Assembly: GCA_008080745.1 (NCBI GenBank)
Contig: SHMX01000003.1
Coordinates: 30,971-94,970, forward strand
DNA: 64,000 bases
Reading direction: 5' to 3'
Source of the DNA: Candidatus Thorarchaeota archaeon
Lineage (GTDB): Archaea; Asgardarchaeota; Thorarchaeia; Thorarchaeales; Thorarchaeaceae
The position numbers and the translations under genes were made by a program. Under the pieces are notes generated by a model, which saw nothing but the letters and a program-made list of their open reading frames with translations, ran no database searches and was not told the DNA's origin. This document shows positions 17,431 to 27,471 of the stretch, in pieces; position 1 is the first letter of the stretch, and each line of letters begins with the position of its first letter.

Positions 17431-20400
17431 CTATCCATAATAGTATCCAGAACTACCAGTATTACCTCTAGCTCTGCAGATTTGTGCTATCACTATTATA
17501 ATCACAACAAATGAGCCAATAGTAATAATGATAGATATTGTATCAAAAGGGTTCCCTGGATTGGTAGTAGTTGTTGTTGTGTCGTTAGTAGTAGTTGAGG
17601 TCGTGTCAGCGATAACATAAACCATTACAGTATCAGATATTGCATTTCCTCCTTCATCTACAACAACAATGGTGTAGTTATACACCCCTATGTCCAGACC
17701 ATTCAGAGAAATTGCAATTCCTATTTGATCTTGGTTATCTGGCTCTCCAAATTCACTTGATACTAGTACTGTGTCGTCCAGATAGACGACATAAGATGCG
17801 GGATTTGCTTCCGTTACGGTCCATGTGATAGATTCACCCAAGGTCCCAACTATAAATTCTATATCGGAAGGTTGGGATATTTCAGGGTTGATGGTATCCA
17901 CAATGGTAACAATAGTACTAGAATTACCTGTATTTCCGCTAGTATCACGAAAGATCAGAGTATAATTATAGACCCCCAATGATAAATCATCCATTGGTAG
18001 CGTAATATCGTTTCCTGACCAAGATATCAACTCTGAAATTGTACCATTGATATATATCGAATAACTATCAGGATACAAATCCGATGCTTGCCAGGTTAAT
18101 TCATTACCAGAAGATCCCAACTCAATACTCATCGAACTAATGCTTGTAACCTCAGGTCCAGTGGTGTCGAGAACATGAACCTCAATGCTATGACTTGTGA
18201 ACCTTGAGAAGGAATCATACACAACTATCTGGTACTCATACGAACCCAGTTGAAGACCGTCCACAGAGAATACTAATTCAGAACCATCCCAAGATCCACT
18301 TGTTTCCAAGTTATCATTAATGAATAGTTCATAATTACTTGGATTATCTTCAAGAAAAGTCCAAGAAATCACATTTCCGATTGTACCTGCTTCTATAGTA
18401 TCGTTTTCAAATGATACAAGTACGGGAGGATTCATGTCAAAATTGGTAGATTCCAATTCGCCCCATTCATTATGTAGCGGTTCGCCATTAGGGTTCCAGT
18501 TTCTTATGTAGAGATGGTCTATATACCATATCTCACCTGAGATCGAACCTTCGGTCAGACAAGGTTGTAGATCGATATCGGGAACCAGAGTGGATGTACT
18601 ATGTACCTGACTATTATCTTGATACCATGTTGCAGTATCGTTCTTACGAAAGAGGGTATACGAGTGTTGATCAGTGATGGATGATGGAAAATAGGCGTAT
18701 TCACCATCGAAAGATCCAGAAACTCCGGTTTCGAAATAGAAGTAGTTTGCAGAATTAGAACCATAGGAATCGATCTTTGATACGTTTTCGGGGTAGCCAG
18801 TTCTCAATTCTACAAGATGAGTGTTTTGAGTGGACAGACCGTTGGCATAACCGCGAACTGTATATGCTGTATTATAGGAGATATTTACTTTACCATCTAT
18901 ACTTCCTCGTGTTCCATCTGTGGATATCAATTCTAGGTAGCCATTTGAAGTACTGATGTCCCCACTGGTCATATTCCATTTGTTCAGGTCAAGGTCCGCA
19001 TTGAAATCGTCAAAGAACAGGAAGGTGGCTTCGCCATCACTGATACTCTCAGCTGTGGGATTCCCATAGTAGAGATAGATGCTCTGGTCAACATCCAGCG
19101 TATCATTCATCTCCACCCAGACCGTAGCGTAATCACCTGAAGTGGATTCCTCAATCCAGTAATCAAGAAGCGTTATTCCATCATCATCTGTGAATCGGAT
19201 ATCAGCAAAGTCACTCTTGCAGAGTTCGTCAAGATAGACAGTTGACCCAGAATCCGTACCCGATCCATACTGTAGGTCGAATGCAATCTGATAGTTGGTT
19301 CCAGAGCCAACCGCTCCACTGATGTTGTGGGCCTTTCTGTACTGCCAACTGGTCAACCATGGGCTCTCCACTTCACCACTAGAGCTCACAGCAGGTTCAT
19401 TATAGATATACTTTCGAACGTAGAAGTCGTCCAGCATGAACTCGTCACCCAGTCCATTTTTCCCCCAGCCATAGACCCGGAAGCAGCTGAACCCACTTAT
19501 TGGGTCCTCTCGTCGGTTCTCTCCTGGATAGGTGGTCCCGTCAAGGGTGAGATTGGTCTTTCCAGCTGAACTGGCCTTGTACTCGAGATCATACCAGGTA
19601 TCTGGAAGGGCACTGATTCCATCCTGAAAGTCATGCAATACCCCAGCAGTGTCACGATATGCAAAGTCGTACTGTATTTCCGTAAAAGCGGACACTGAGA
19701 AGGCAGGGTCCCAGGTATGTCTGTCTACGATACTACTGATGAACTGATAGGCCCGGATCTCCCAGTAGAACTTGAAATGTACCGCAATGTTGGTATGTTC
19801 TTCAAAGTAGGTCCCGATAACCTGGGAACCCGTTCCAGTGGGATCTTCTTGAAGATGACCAACCATACCAGAACGACCACCAGGAGCTGCTGCAAGCTCC
19901 CAGGTGTCACCAGCCTCTGTTTCGTTTACCTCCCACTTGGACAGGTCGGCCTCAAAGTCGTCAAAGGCGATGAAGGTGGCTGTACCATTGCTGATAGACT
20001 CAGCAGCTGTGTTGCCATAGTAGAGATAGATGGTCTGGTCAACATCAAGGTTATCAGCTATCTCTACCCAGACTATTGCGTTGTTTCCAATAGTCATCTC
20101 CTCCATCCAGTAGTTCAAGAGGGTGACTCCATCATCGTCTGTAAAGCGGATGTCGCTAAAATCACTATTGCATTGACTATCGAGATAGATATCCCAGCAG
20201 ATATCAGATCCGCTTCCAAAATGGATCGTGAATCGAACTTGATAATTATTACCTGCTCCCATACTACCTTTAATGGTTACAGATTTACGACATTGCCAAT
20301 CATATAACCAATTAGATTCTGCAGAGAGAGATGAATCTTTCTGCATATATCTCGATACGGAATCAAAGTCTTCAGAAATTTCAATCTGCGGCGTATAGAA

Positions 20401-20460
20401 AGCACTTAAGACAAAAAGCACAATCACTATCACTATGGGTATTATTTTCTTTGCCCTCAT
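17431..20460 (-). CDS. Secreted surface protein with two DUF2341 domains and Ig-like repeats
   Basis: A 1,009-residue secreted protein. The N-terminus has a signal-like hydrophobic helix (about 5-22). Two copies of a DUF2341 module follow (about 48-170 and 370-490), both with the pattern FTDDDG...LLNYW / LLDYW and IYLYYG, each followed by a lectin-like beta domain containing FDDF. Three Ig-like repeats (about 670-940) lead to a Thr/Asn-rich stalk and a C-terminal membrane helix (about 975-993) with a short basic tail. The protein is thus probably anchored in the membrane and displayed outside, binding glycans or other cells. A partial dead copy lies directly downstream. Confidence 0.82.
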   Translation of the reverse strand: MRAKKIIPIVIVIVLFVLSAFYTPQIEISEDFDSVSRYMQKDSSLSAESNWLYDWQCRKSVTIKGSMGAGNNYQVRFTIHFGSGSDICWDIYLDSQCNSDFSDIRFTDDDGVTLLNYWMEEMTIGNNAIVWVEIADNLDVDQTIYLYYGNTAAESISNGTATFIAFDDFEADLSKWEVNETEAGDTWELAAAPGGRSGMVGHLQEDPTGTGSQVIGTYFEEHTNIAVHFKFYWEIRAYQFISSIVDRHTWDPAFSVSAFTEIQYDFAYRDTAGVLHDFQDGISALPDTWYDLEYKASSAGKTNLTLDGTTYPGENRREDPISGFSCFRVYGWGKNGLGDEFMLDDFYVRKYIYNEPAVSSSGEVESPWLTSWQYRKAHNISGAVGSGTNYQIAFDLQYGSGTDSGSTVYLDELCKSDFADIRFTDDDGITLLDYWIEESTSGDYATVWVEMNDTLDVDQSIYLYYGNPTAESISDGEATFLFFDDFNADLDLNKWNMTSGDISTSNGYLELISTDGTRGSIDGKVNISYNTAYTVRGYANGLSTQNTHLVELRTGYPENVSKIDSYGSNSANYFYFETGVSGSFDGEYAYFPSSITDQHSYTLFRKNDTATWYQDNSQVHSTSTLVPDIDLQPCLTEGSISGEIWYIDHLYIRNWNPNGEPLHNEWGELESTNFDMNPPVLVSFENDTIEAGTIGNVISWTFLEDNPSNYELFINDNLETSGSWDGSELVFSVDGLQLGSYEYQIVVYDSFSRFTSHSIEVHVLDTTGPEVTSISSMSIELGSSGNELTWQASDLYPDSYSIYINGTISELISWSGNDITLPMDDLSLGVYNYTLIFRDTSGNTGNSSTIVTIVDTINPEISQPSDIEFIVGTLGESITWTVTEANPASYVVYLDDTVLVSSEFGEPDNQDQIGIAISLNGLDIGVYNYTIVVVDEGGNAISDTVMVYVIADTTSTTTNDTTTTTTNPGNPFDTISIIITIGSFVVIIIVIAQICRARGNTGSSGYYYG

Positions 20461-20494
20461 AATTATTCCAACCTATATAGTAAACATGAAACTT

Positions 20495-20513
20495 TCTAAA
20501 TAAATAAATCGGT
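20495..20513 (-). promoter_or_regulatory. Candidate archaeal promoter of the DUF2341 surface gene
   Basis: On the minus strand ACCGA followed by TTTATTTA looks like a BRE/TATA pair. The TATA-like box is centred about 43 bases before the ATG at 20460, which would put the transcription start around 20478 and give a short leader. Confidence 0.4.
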
Positions 20514-20523
20514 TGTTGGTTCT

Positions 20524-20673
20524 GTGCTTCTTACTGTTGGATTAGTAATTTTAGGGCCCTATATTACTATAAATTGGAAAAGAAAAGTTGACAATTATGT
20601 GTATGACATATTCGATTCCGATTTTATATCAGTTCTAGAAAGACACGAGGAATTACAGGATGATGAACTATAA
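20524..20673 (+). CDS. Possible small single-helix membrane protein or gene remnant
   Basis: A 49-codon frame beginning at GTG encodes one hydrophobic helix (LLTVGLVILGPYITI) followed by a charged tail ending ERHEELQDDEL. The amino-acid make-up looks coding, but there is no Shine-Dalgarno and a TAA lies only nine codons upstream, so it may be the end of a truncated membrane-protein gene. It fills part of the 414-base gap between the surface-protein gene and rpe; the remainder (20674-20874) shows only a possible promoter. Confidence 0.3.
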   Translation: MLLTVGLVILGPYITINWKRKVDNYVYDIFDSDFISVLERHEELQDDEL

Positions 20674-20770
20674 TAAGAAATTATCAAAGGATAAGAAATC
20701 TACAGGAATCATAGTTTTACCACTATATTATGAATTTACGTAAGTTATCCATAATAGGAATGACGAATAG

Positions 20771-20786
20771 AGTGAAGCTTAAATAT
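20771..20786 (+). promoter_or_regulatory. Candidate promoter of the pentose phosphate operon
   Basis: GTGAAG followed by CTTAAATAT resembles a BRE/TATA pair; initiation would be expected near 20810, leaving a leader of about 65 bases before rpe at 20875. Confidence 0.35.
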
Positions 20787-20874
20787 CGCCTGACCGGAGC
20801 GAATCTTGAAGGATAGATTACATTTCTGAAGAGATCTATCATTCGACTCATTCAAATCTACGAGTAGGACCCCA

Positions 20875-21537
20875 ATGAAGCAGATAATTGCCCCTTCCAT
20901 TTTGTCAGCAGATTTTACTAATCTCGAACAAGACATCAAGGCAGCAGAACGCGGTGGAGCTGACTATTTCCACATTGATGTGATGGATGGTCACTTCGTT
21001 CCCAACATTTCCTATGGACCAATCATGGTAAAGACCATGAAGAAAATAACGGATGTTCCACTAGATGCGCACCTGATGATAGAAAACCCCGACAAATATA
21101 TCCCAGATTTTGTCAAAGCAGGAGCTGACCTGATTATTCCGCATGTGGAAGCTCCTCATGACATCTACAGATCTGTTCAGTTAATTAATAATCTAGGAGT
21201 GAAAGCGGGAATTGCTCTGAATCCAGGTACGCCAATTTGCTGTATCGAGCCATTAATTGAACAAATTGATGCAGTTTTGGTCATGAGTGTATGCCCAGGG
21301 TTTGGTGGCCAGTCATTTCAGTTGGAAAGTCTAAGAAAAGTAAGAAAAATTAGGGAACTCCTAGATGATCTCAAACCTAGTGTTCACGTTGCAATCGATG
21401 GCGGAATTAAAAGACAGAATGTCGAAGAAGTTCAAAAAGCGGGTGCAAATTTCTTTGTGATGGGTTCGGCAGTCTTTGGTCAAGAGGACATAGAAAATAC
21501 TGTTAGAGAATTGAAGGGAGTAGTAGAAAATAGATGA
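20875..21537 (+). CDS. rpe: Ribulose-phosphate 3-epimerase
   Basis: A 220-residue TIM-barrel enzyme interconverting ribulose 5-phosphate and xylulose 5-phosphate. Family signatures are clear: PSILSADFTNLEQD, HIDVMDGHFVPNISYGP (metal-binding His and catalytic Asp), HLMIENPDKY, SVCPGFGGQSF (phosphate loop) and VAIDGGI (second catalytic Asp). The length is usual for the family. It is the first gene of a four-gene operon: its stop overlaps the ATG of the transketolase N-terminal subunit by four bases. Confidence 0.95.
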   Translation: MKQIIAPSILSADFTNLEQDIKAAERGGADYFHIDVMDGHFVPNISYGPIMVKTMKKITDVPLDAHLMIENPDKYIPDFVKAGADLIIPHVEAPHDIYRSVQLINNLGVKAGIALNPGTPICCIEPLIEQIDAVLVMSVCPGFGGQSFQLESLRKVRKIRELLDDLKPSVHVAIDGGIKRQNVEEVQKAGANFFVMGSAVFGQEDIENTVRELKGVVENR

Positions 21538-22376
21538 ACATTGAAGAGTTGAGGAAGCAATCCATCCATAATAGAATAGATATCATTGAGATGATTGCTG
21601 AGGCTGGTTCAGGTCACCCTGGAGGGTCGTTGTCTTGTATCGATATTCTCACAGTCCTCTACTTTGATAAAATGAATATTGATCCCGCTAATCCAGAGTG
21701 GAGTGATCGTGATAGATTTGTACTTTCAAAAGGACATGCCGCTCCTGCACTCTACGCTTGCCTAGCAGAGAAAGGATATTTTTCCAAACGCACATTACTC
21801 ACACTTAGAAAGCTAAAATCAATTCTTCAAGGACATCCAGACTGTGTACGCACTCCTGGAGTAGACACCTCATCTGGTTCTCTCGGACAGGGACTTTCAA
21901 TCGCGAATGGCATGGCTCTTGCGGCAAAGATTGATGGGAAAGACTACCTTGTATATGCGGTACTCGGTGATGGTGAGATACAAGAAGGACAAATTTGGGA
22001 GGCAGCAATGACTGCAGCTCATCATTGTCTTGGGAATCTTATTGCGTTTGTTGATTGGAATGGATTACAGATAGATGGTCGATGTGATGAGCTAAAATCT
22101 ATTTGTCCAATTGAAGACAAATTTTCAGCTTTCGGTTGGCATGTAATATCAATTGATGGGCACGACTTTGAACAGATTATCCGAGCTATTGAAGAAGCTC
22201 AAGGTGTTACTGATAAACCGACTATGATTGTGGCAAAGACAACCAAGGGAAAAGGTGTAAGTTTCATGGAAGATAATATTGGTTTTCATGGAAAAGCCCC
22301 TAATGAAGAAGAAACCAAGCAAGCATTACAGGAACTCCAAGAATCACTAGAGCAAGAAGGGGGTACAGATGAGTGA
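21534..22376 (+). CDS. Transketolase, N-terminal (thiamine diphosphate-binding) subunit
   Basis: A 280-residue half-transketolase as found in archaea and some bacteria. It holds the diphosphate-binding domain: GHPGGSLSCIDIL, SKGHAAPALYA, GSLGQGLSIANGMALA, and the ThDP motif GDGEIQEGQIWEAA ending in the metal-ligand Asn region (DWNGLQIDG). It works with the next gene's product. It overlaps rpe by four bases (ATGA) and the C-terminal subunit by four bases (GTGA), so the genes are translationally coupled. Confidence 0.93.
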   Translation: MNIEELRKQSIHNRIDIIEMIAEAGSGHPGGSLSCIDILTVLYFDKMNIDPANPEWSDRDRFVLSKGHAAPALYACLAEKGYFSKRTLLTLRKLKSILQGHPDCVRTPGVDTSSGSLGQGLSIANGMALAAKIDGKDYLVYAVLGDGEIQEGQIWEAAMTAAHHCLGNLIAFVDWNGLQIDGRCDELKSICPIEDKFSAFGWHVISIDGHDFEQIIRAIEEAQGVTDKPTMIVAKTTKGKGVSFMEDNIGFHGKAPNEEETKQALQELQESLEQEGGTDE

Positions 22377-23335
22377 ATAAGGGAGACCTCTATGAAACTC
22401 GTGGTGCATATGGAGATGCCTTGGTAGAGCTGGGAGAAGAGATAGGCAAACAGATTGTTGTGCTTGACGCAGACCTTTCTGGCTCCACCAGAACAAGCAA
22501 GTTTGCTGCAAAATTCCCAGAACAATTCATCAATATGGGAATTGCAGAGCAAGATATGATGGGGACAGCAGCAGGTTTAGCTCTATCCAGCAAGACTGTA
22601 TTCGCTAGCACCTTTGCAATATTTGCAGCAGGACGACCATATGAACAGATTCGTAATTCAATAGCGTATTCGAAGCTAGACGTAAAAATCGTCGCTTCAC
22701 ATGGGGGAATCTCTGTAGGTCCCGATGGATCATCACATCAAGCCATTGAGGACATCTCACTAATGAGAGCAGTACCAAATATGCGAGTAGTGGTGCCGTG
22801 TGATGCTCGTGAAACTATTAGTGTGATAAAGACAGCAGCAAAAACCCCCGGTCCGTTCTATATCAGAGTAATGAGACCCAAAACCAAAATTATCACTGAG
22901 GAGGATTATGAGTTTAAGTTAGGAAAATCTTCAACAATGCGAGCAGGTTCAGATATCACAATGGTCGCTTGTGGTCTTATGGTAGAGATGGCCTTGGATG
23001 CTGCTGAATTTCTAAGCAGAGAAGGAATCGAATGTGAAGTCATAAACTGTTCAACTATCAAACCAATTGATGAGGATACAATTACAAGAAGCACACTAAA
23101 CACGGGAGCTTGTATCACCTTAGAAGAAAACACAATCATTGGAGGATTGGGTTCTGCAGTAGCAGAAACTCTAGGTGAAAGAAATCCTGTTCCAATGCTC
23201 CGAATAGGCATTCAAGACAAATTTGGTCAATCCGGAACACCTAAGGAGCTTATGGATACATATGGATTGAATAGAGCTCATATTGTGTATGCAGTACGAG
23301 AAACCCTAGCAAGAAAAGTTGAAAACGGGAGATAA
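22373..23335 (+). CDS. Transketolase, C-terminal subunit
   Basis: A 320-residue subunit with the pyrimidine-binding domain ([19 protein letters not shown], whose Glu activates thiamine diphosphate; [20 protein letters not shown]) and the C-terminal transketolase domain ([17 protein letters not shown]). Together with the N-terminal subunit it moves two-carbon units between sugar phosphates. Starts at GTG 22373, overlapping the previous stop. The following transaldolase starts seven bases after its stop. Confidence 0.93.
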   Translation: MNKGDLYETRGAYGDALVELGEEIGKQIVVLDADLSGSTRTSKFAAKFPEQFINMGIAEQDMMGTAAGLALSSKTVFASTFAIFAAGRPYEQIRNSIAYSKLDVKIVASHGGISVGPDGSSHQAIEDISLMRAVPNMRVVVPCDARETISVIKTAAKTPGPFYIRVMRPKTKIITEEDYEFKLGKSSTMRAGSDITMVACGLMVEMALDAAEFLSREGIECEVINCSTIKPIDEDTITRSTLNTGACITLEENTIIGGLGSAVAETLGERNPVPMLRIGIQDKFGQSGTPKELMDTYGLNRAHIVYAVRETLARKVENGR

Positions 23336-23342
23336 AAGAAAC

Positions 23343-23990
23343 ATGAAATTCTTTATAGACACAGCAAATGTTGATGCAATCAGAAAGGCACATGAACGAG
23401 GAATGGTGGATGGAGTTACGACTAATCCTTCACTCGTTGCAAAAGAAGGAAAAGACTTTAGAAAGATAGTCGATGAAATCGCTTCTTTCGTCAAAGGACC
23501 AATTAGTCTTGAAGTGGTAAGTGAAGATGCAGAAGGAATGTTCAAAGAAGCAAAAGAACTGAATGGATGGATAGACAATGCTGCAATTAAGGTTCCCATG
23601 ACATGGGAAGGACTTAAGGCTACTAGAATGTGCGCTGACGAGGGAATCGCAACAAATGTTACTCTTTGTTTTAGTGCAAATCAAGCCTTACTAGCAGCAA
23701 AGGCCGGAGCTACGTTTGTATCACCATTCATTGGTAGATTAGATGACATAGGTCATACAGGAATGGATCTCATTGCTGAGACCGTTCAGATCTTTTCAAA
23801 TTATGGCATGACTACCGAGGTAATCGTAGCAAGTGTAAGACATCCCATTCACGTCAAAGAAGCAGCAATCCTAGGTGCGGATATTGCAACAATTCCACCT
23901 TCAGTGCTTGAGAAAATGGTTAATCATCCTCTAACTGATATTGGAATTGAGAGATTTCTTGCAGACTGGGAGAAAGTAAAGAATAAGTAA
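23343..23990 (+). CDS. Transaldolase (short TalC/FSA-type)
   Basis: A 215-residue enzyme of the short transaldolase/fructose-6-phosphate aldolase group. Visible motifs are [28 protein letters not shown] and the Schiff-base lysine in [11 protein letters not shown], plus [20 protein letters not shown]. It completes the non-oxidative pentose phosphate set with rpe and the split transketolase. The frame extends to a TTG at 23319 inside the previous gene, but the ATG at 23343 matches the family start and has GGGAG about a dozen bases upstream. Whether it is a transaldolase or an aldolase cannot be decided by eye. Confidence 0.92.
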   Translation: MKFFIDTANVDAIRKAHERGMVDGVTTNPSLVAKEGKDFRKIVDEIASFVKGPISLEVVSEDAEGMFKEAKELNGWIDNAAIKVPMTWEGLKATRMCADEGIATNVTLCFSANQALLAAKAGATFVSPFIGRLDDIGHTGMDLIAETVQIFSNYGMTTEVIVASVRHPIHVKEAAILGADIATIPPSVLEKMVNHPLTDIGIERFLADWEKVKNK

Positions 23991-24066
23991 TGATAAGATA
24001 CTTCACACTGAAATGGGAAGACAGATATGCTCGTTGCATCTTGTCTTTCCTATCAGGGTGTGGATT

Positions 24067-25620
24067 ATGCAAATCGAGGCAGACCTTGTTGCTTTCAATG
24101 GTAATATCATTACAATGGATCCCGAGCTTCCAAAGGCATCTTGTCTTGCCATAAAAAGTTGGAAGTTCCTTACTGTAGGAGAAGAAGAACACATTGAGGA
24201 TTTAATCACCACAGCAAAAAGAGTCATAGATTTGGGTGGTAAGACAGTTCTTCCGGGTTTCATTGATGCTCATACTCATATCACCAGTGCAGGAATTCGA
24301 GCAAACCATATTCATCTTCATGCCATGAATTCTATTGAAGAAATAAAGAATGCCCTGAAAGAGGCTTTACCCAGATACGAACAAGGCTCTTGGGTATTAG
24401 GTCACGGTTGGGATGAAAGTAAGTGGGCTGAAAAGAGGTATATTGTTGCAAAAGACCTTGATGATGTCAGTACGGACCATCTCATTCTTCTAGATCGAGT
24501 AGATGGACATCTAACCTCTGTCAACTTAGCTGCATTTCAAAAGCTCAAAATTCCCGAAGATCATGAAGGAATTATCAGAGATGAAAAAGGAAACCCTACA
24601 GGGGTCCTGAAGGACATTGAAGATCTACATAAGGCCATAAAACTTACAGATAAGGAGATATTTGATGGGATTCTTGCTGCTGGGAAGATAACTAGTCGTA
24701 ATGGTATCACTACTGCAGTGGATAATGCAAGAGCTGGAATGCTTCGACACCTCAGAACTGCAGAATTTAGTAATCATCTTCACGCGAGACTTGTTATCAA
24801 TCCTCCTGTAAATATGATGGATTCAATGATTAAACTAGGAGTCACCTCATGTTGGGGAAGTCCTATGCTAAGAATTGGAGGGGTTAAGATATTTGTCGAT
24901 GGGTCAATAGGAGCTAGAACTGCATACCTCTCCAAGCCTTATGATGACGATTCAGAAAACAGAGGAATACTTCTCTATGATAAGAAAAAACTGAAGAAAA
25001 TTATCGAAAAGGCAGTGCAAAATGATATCCAAACTGTAACTCATGCAATTGGTGATGAAGCAATTGAGATTGTAATTTCTGCCTTTGAAGAGATAGAGGA
25101 AAAAGAAGCAATCCGGCGACAAAGACATAGAATTGAACACGCAGAGATGATTAGTGAATATCAGATTCGGCGTGCGGTGGGACAAGGTCTCATACTCTCT
25201 ATGCAACCTAATTTTGTGGGTGAATGGCAACAGGAGGATGGCATGTATGTGCAAAGAGTTGGTAAAGAACGTACTCGTGGAATGAATATGTTTCGAGTCG
25301 CATTAGATAATGGAGCCAGAGTTTGTTTTGGTTCAGATGGTATGCCTTACGGTCCACTCTATGGTATCTGGTCTGCAGTGACTCATCATAACGACAGGGT
25401 GCGTTTAGATGTAGATGAAGCAATTCGATGTTATACCATGGAAGGAGCATATTCAGTATTTATGGAAAAAACTATCGGCAGCATTTCTGTTGGAAAACGA
25501 GCAGACTTTGTAGTTCTCTCCGAAAACCTGACTAAAGCAGCCCCTGAAAGAATCAGAGATATAGCCATTGAATCGACCTTCGTAGGCGGTATAGAGGAAT
25601 ATTCAGCGCATCGTGTGTGA
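24067..25620 (+). CDS. YtcJ-like amidohydrolase, cytoplasmic
   Basis: About 517 residues of the amidohydrolase 3 (YtcJ-like) family, metal-dependent hydrolases of amides or related bonds. Signatures: DAHTHI for the first metal-binding His pair, the VDGSIGARTAYLSKPYDDD segment, THAIGDEAI and HRIEHAEM for later His ligands, and FGSDGMPYGP for the catalytic Asp. Substrate unknown. The frame is open to 24013, but the ATG at 24067 gives the usual family N-terminus (ADLVAFNGNIITMD). No signal peptide is seen, unlike the paralog at 32807-34237. mutL follows after nine bases. Confidence 0.88.
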   Translation: MQIEADLVAFNGNIITMDPELPKASCLAIKSWKFLTVGEEEHIEDLITTAKRVIDLGGKTVLPGFIDAHTHITSAGIRANHIHLHAMNSIEEIKNALKEALPRYEQGSWVLGHGWDESKWAEKRYIVAKDLDDVSTDHLILLDRVDGHLTSVNLAAFQKLKIPEDHEGIIRDEKGNPTGVLKDIEDLHKAIKLTDKEIFDGILAAGKITSRNGITTAVDNARAGMLRHLRTAEFSNHLHARLVINPPVNMMDSMIKLGVTSCWGSPMLRIGGVKIFVDGSIGARTAYLSKPYDDDSENRGILLYDKKKLKKIIEKAVQNDIQTVTHAIGDEAIEIVISAFEEIEEKEAIRRQRHRIEHAEMISEYQIRRAVGQGLILSMQPNFVGEWQQEDGMYVQRVGKERTRGMNMFRVALDNGARVCFGSDGMPYGPLYGIWSAVTHHNDRVRLDVDEAIRCYTMEGAYSVFMEKTIGSISVGKRADFVVLSENLTKAAPERIRDIAIESTFVGGIEEYSAHRV

Positions 25621-25629
25621 GGAGTTTAC

Positions 25630-27426
25630 ATGTCAAGAATTAGAGTATTGGACGATGCCCTCGTGACATTAATTGCTGCAGGAGAAGTAATTGAAAATCC
25701 AGCTTCGGTTGTCAAAGAACTGATAGAGAACTCTCTTGACGCTGGTGCAACCCACATCGATGTAAATATTCGTGGTGGGGGTATCGATAGTATCGTGGTT
25801 TCGGATAATGGTTCAGGAATATTGAAAGAGGACGTGCCTATCTGTGTTCTAAGACATTCAACTAGTAAAATATCCAAACGAGCTGATCTTGATGCGATAA
25901 TGACTTACGGATTTCGCGGTGAAGCTCTAGCAACAATGACTGCAGTTGCGGATGTAAAAATTACTACTCGTCATAGAAGCGAAGAGATTGGTTCCCAACT
26001 TGTAGCACGGATTGGAGCAGATGTTTCTGTGACCCCGTCTAATCGATCGACAGGTACACGTGTAGAGGTTACAGACTTGTTCTCACGGGTTCCTGCACGG
26101 AGAAAACATCTTGGTTCGGAAAGAGTCGAAGGTCAACGGGTTCATGAAGTTATGATAAAACATGCAATTGTGAGAAATGACGTTGGATTTCGATTAATAC
26201 GAGATGGAGAAGTCATTCTTGACTGTCCCGAGGGTCAGAGCGCAAGAGAAAGAGTTGCACTGTTATGGGGTAGTGATGTAGCAAAGAATCTGGTTGAGGT
26301 TAGATATAGGGAAGACCAGATTCAGATAACGGGATTTATCGTTCGGCCTCCCGTTTCTAGAGGAAATCGTGGAAGAGAATATTTCTCAGTCCTAAAGCGT
26401 CCCATAGAAGATCAGAGACTTAGTAAGGCAGTTGAGAGCGCATATTCAACTCTGCTTATGTCAGGCCGATTTCCTATCTGTTCATTGGATATATCTCCAC
26501 CCATATCTCATGTAGACGCTAACGTGCATCCTGCAAAAAGAGAGGTTCGTATCCAAAACATAGACGAGCTTGTTAGCACAGTCCGCCGAGCTGTGAAACT
26601 TGCACTCGAGTTGGAAACACCACCTGAAGTGACCGATACTCTTGACGCGTTTGTGGATGAAGAAACAGTACCCTATCGATATGATAGACAACCTTTCGAA
26701 ACCACTGAGAGATATGAAGATACGTTGATAGAACAACAAAGTTTTGGACAAATAGATTCAACAGCTGATATTCTTCATCTGGAAGAAATTGGAGGCGTCT
26801 TTAGAGTAATTGGTCAAATTATGGAGGTTTACTTACTCCTAGAATTTGATGAAGCACTAGTAGTTATAGATCAACATGCAGCTCATGAACGTGTGCTTTA
26901 CGAAATTTTGAGAAAGCAAGTAAACGAGGGAAAAACTGCAGTGCAAGAACTGCTAGAACCAATTGTACTACATTTGGATACTAGTGATGTTGAGAGAATA
27001 TTGGAGCTTGCTGATGTTTTGGAAGACATTGGATACTCTGTAAGCAGTTTTGGAGGAAACGAGATTCTTGTATCAAGTCTTCCTGAAATTCTTGGAAAAC
27101 GTGCGAATGAGGATGAGCTGATTTCATTGGTTGACAGGATACTAGATATTGGAGAAGATGTAACAGAGAAATTTATGGATGATTTACTTCGAGTAACAGC
27201 ATGTCACTCGGCAATACGAGCAGGACAGACTTTGAGTAATAGCGAGATTCGAAAACTCCTCCTAGAGCTGTCAAAGACACCAAATCGGTATAATTGTGCT
27301 CACGGAAGACCAACAATCCTGCGAATTGATAGAGAGGAATTAGACAGAAGATTTGGAAGAACTGGAGTAGCCTATTTCAAGCGGTACAAAGCCAGACATG
27401 GCATCAAAGATGATTTGGATTTATAA
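25630..27426 (+). CDS. mutL: DNA mismatch repair protein MutL, endonuclease type
   Basis: A 598-residue MutL. The N-terminal GHKL ATPase has AAGEVIENPASVVKELIENS, SDNGSGI and TYGFRGEALATM. The C-terminal domain carries the metal-binding endonuclease motif DQHAAHERVLYE near residues 414-425 (consensus DQHAxxExxxxE), ACHSAIRAGQ and CAHGRPT, so it should nick DNA itself after activation by MutS; this is the arrangement in organisms lacking MutH. Start ATG at 25630 is preceded by GGAG. The gene ends at a hairpin shared with the convergent flavoprotein gene. Confidence 0.95.
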   Translation: MSRIRVLDDALVTLIAAGEVIENPASVVKELIENSLDAGATHIDVNIRGGGIDSIVVSDNGSGILKEDVPICVLRHSTSKISKRADLDAIMTYGFRGEALATMTAVADVKITTRHRSEEIGSQLVARIGADVSVTPSNRSTGTRVEVTDLFSRVPARRKHLGSERVEGQRVHEVMIKHAIVRNDVGFRLIRDGEVILDCPEGQSARERVALLWGSDVAKNLVEVRYREDQIQITGFIVRPPVSRGNRGREYFSVLKRPIEDQRLSKAVESAYSTLLMSGRFPICSLDISPPISHVDANVHPAKREVRIQNIDELVSTVRRAVKLALELETPPEVTDTLDAFVDEETVPYRYDRQPFETTERYEDTLIEQQSFGQIDSTADILHLEEIGGVFRVIGQIMEVYLLLEFDEALVVIDQHAAHERVLYEILRKQVNEGKTAVQELLEPIVLHLDTSDVERILELADVLEDIGYSVSSFGGNEILVSSLPEILGKRANEDELISLVDRILDIGEDVTEKFMDDLLRVTACHSAIRAGQTLSNSEIRKLLLELSKTPNRYNCAHGRPTILRIDREELDRRFGRTGVAYFKRYKARHGIKDDLDL

Positions 27427-27431
27427 AAAAG

Positions 27432-27461
27432 TATGAAGTAGAGAAAATCTCTACATTCATA
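27432..27461. terminator. Hairpin between convergent mutL and flavoprotein genes
   Basis: TATGAAGTAGAGA pairs with TCTCTACATTCATA around an AAA loop with one bulged base. It lies six bases after the mutL stop and could act in both directions, though T-tracts are short. Confidence 0.5.
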
Positions 27462-27471
27462 TCATCGAAGA

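Noticed and set aside
19717-20307. 196-codon open frame on the + strand
   Set aside because: It lies opposite the DUF2341 surface gene in a shadow frame; it has no domain and composition typical of an antisense shadow.
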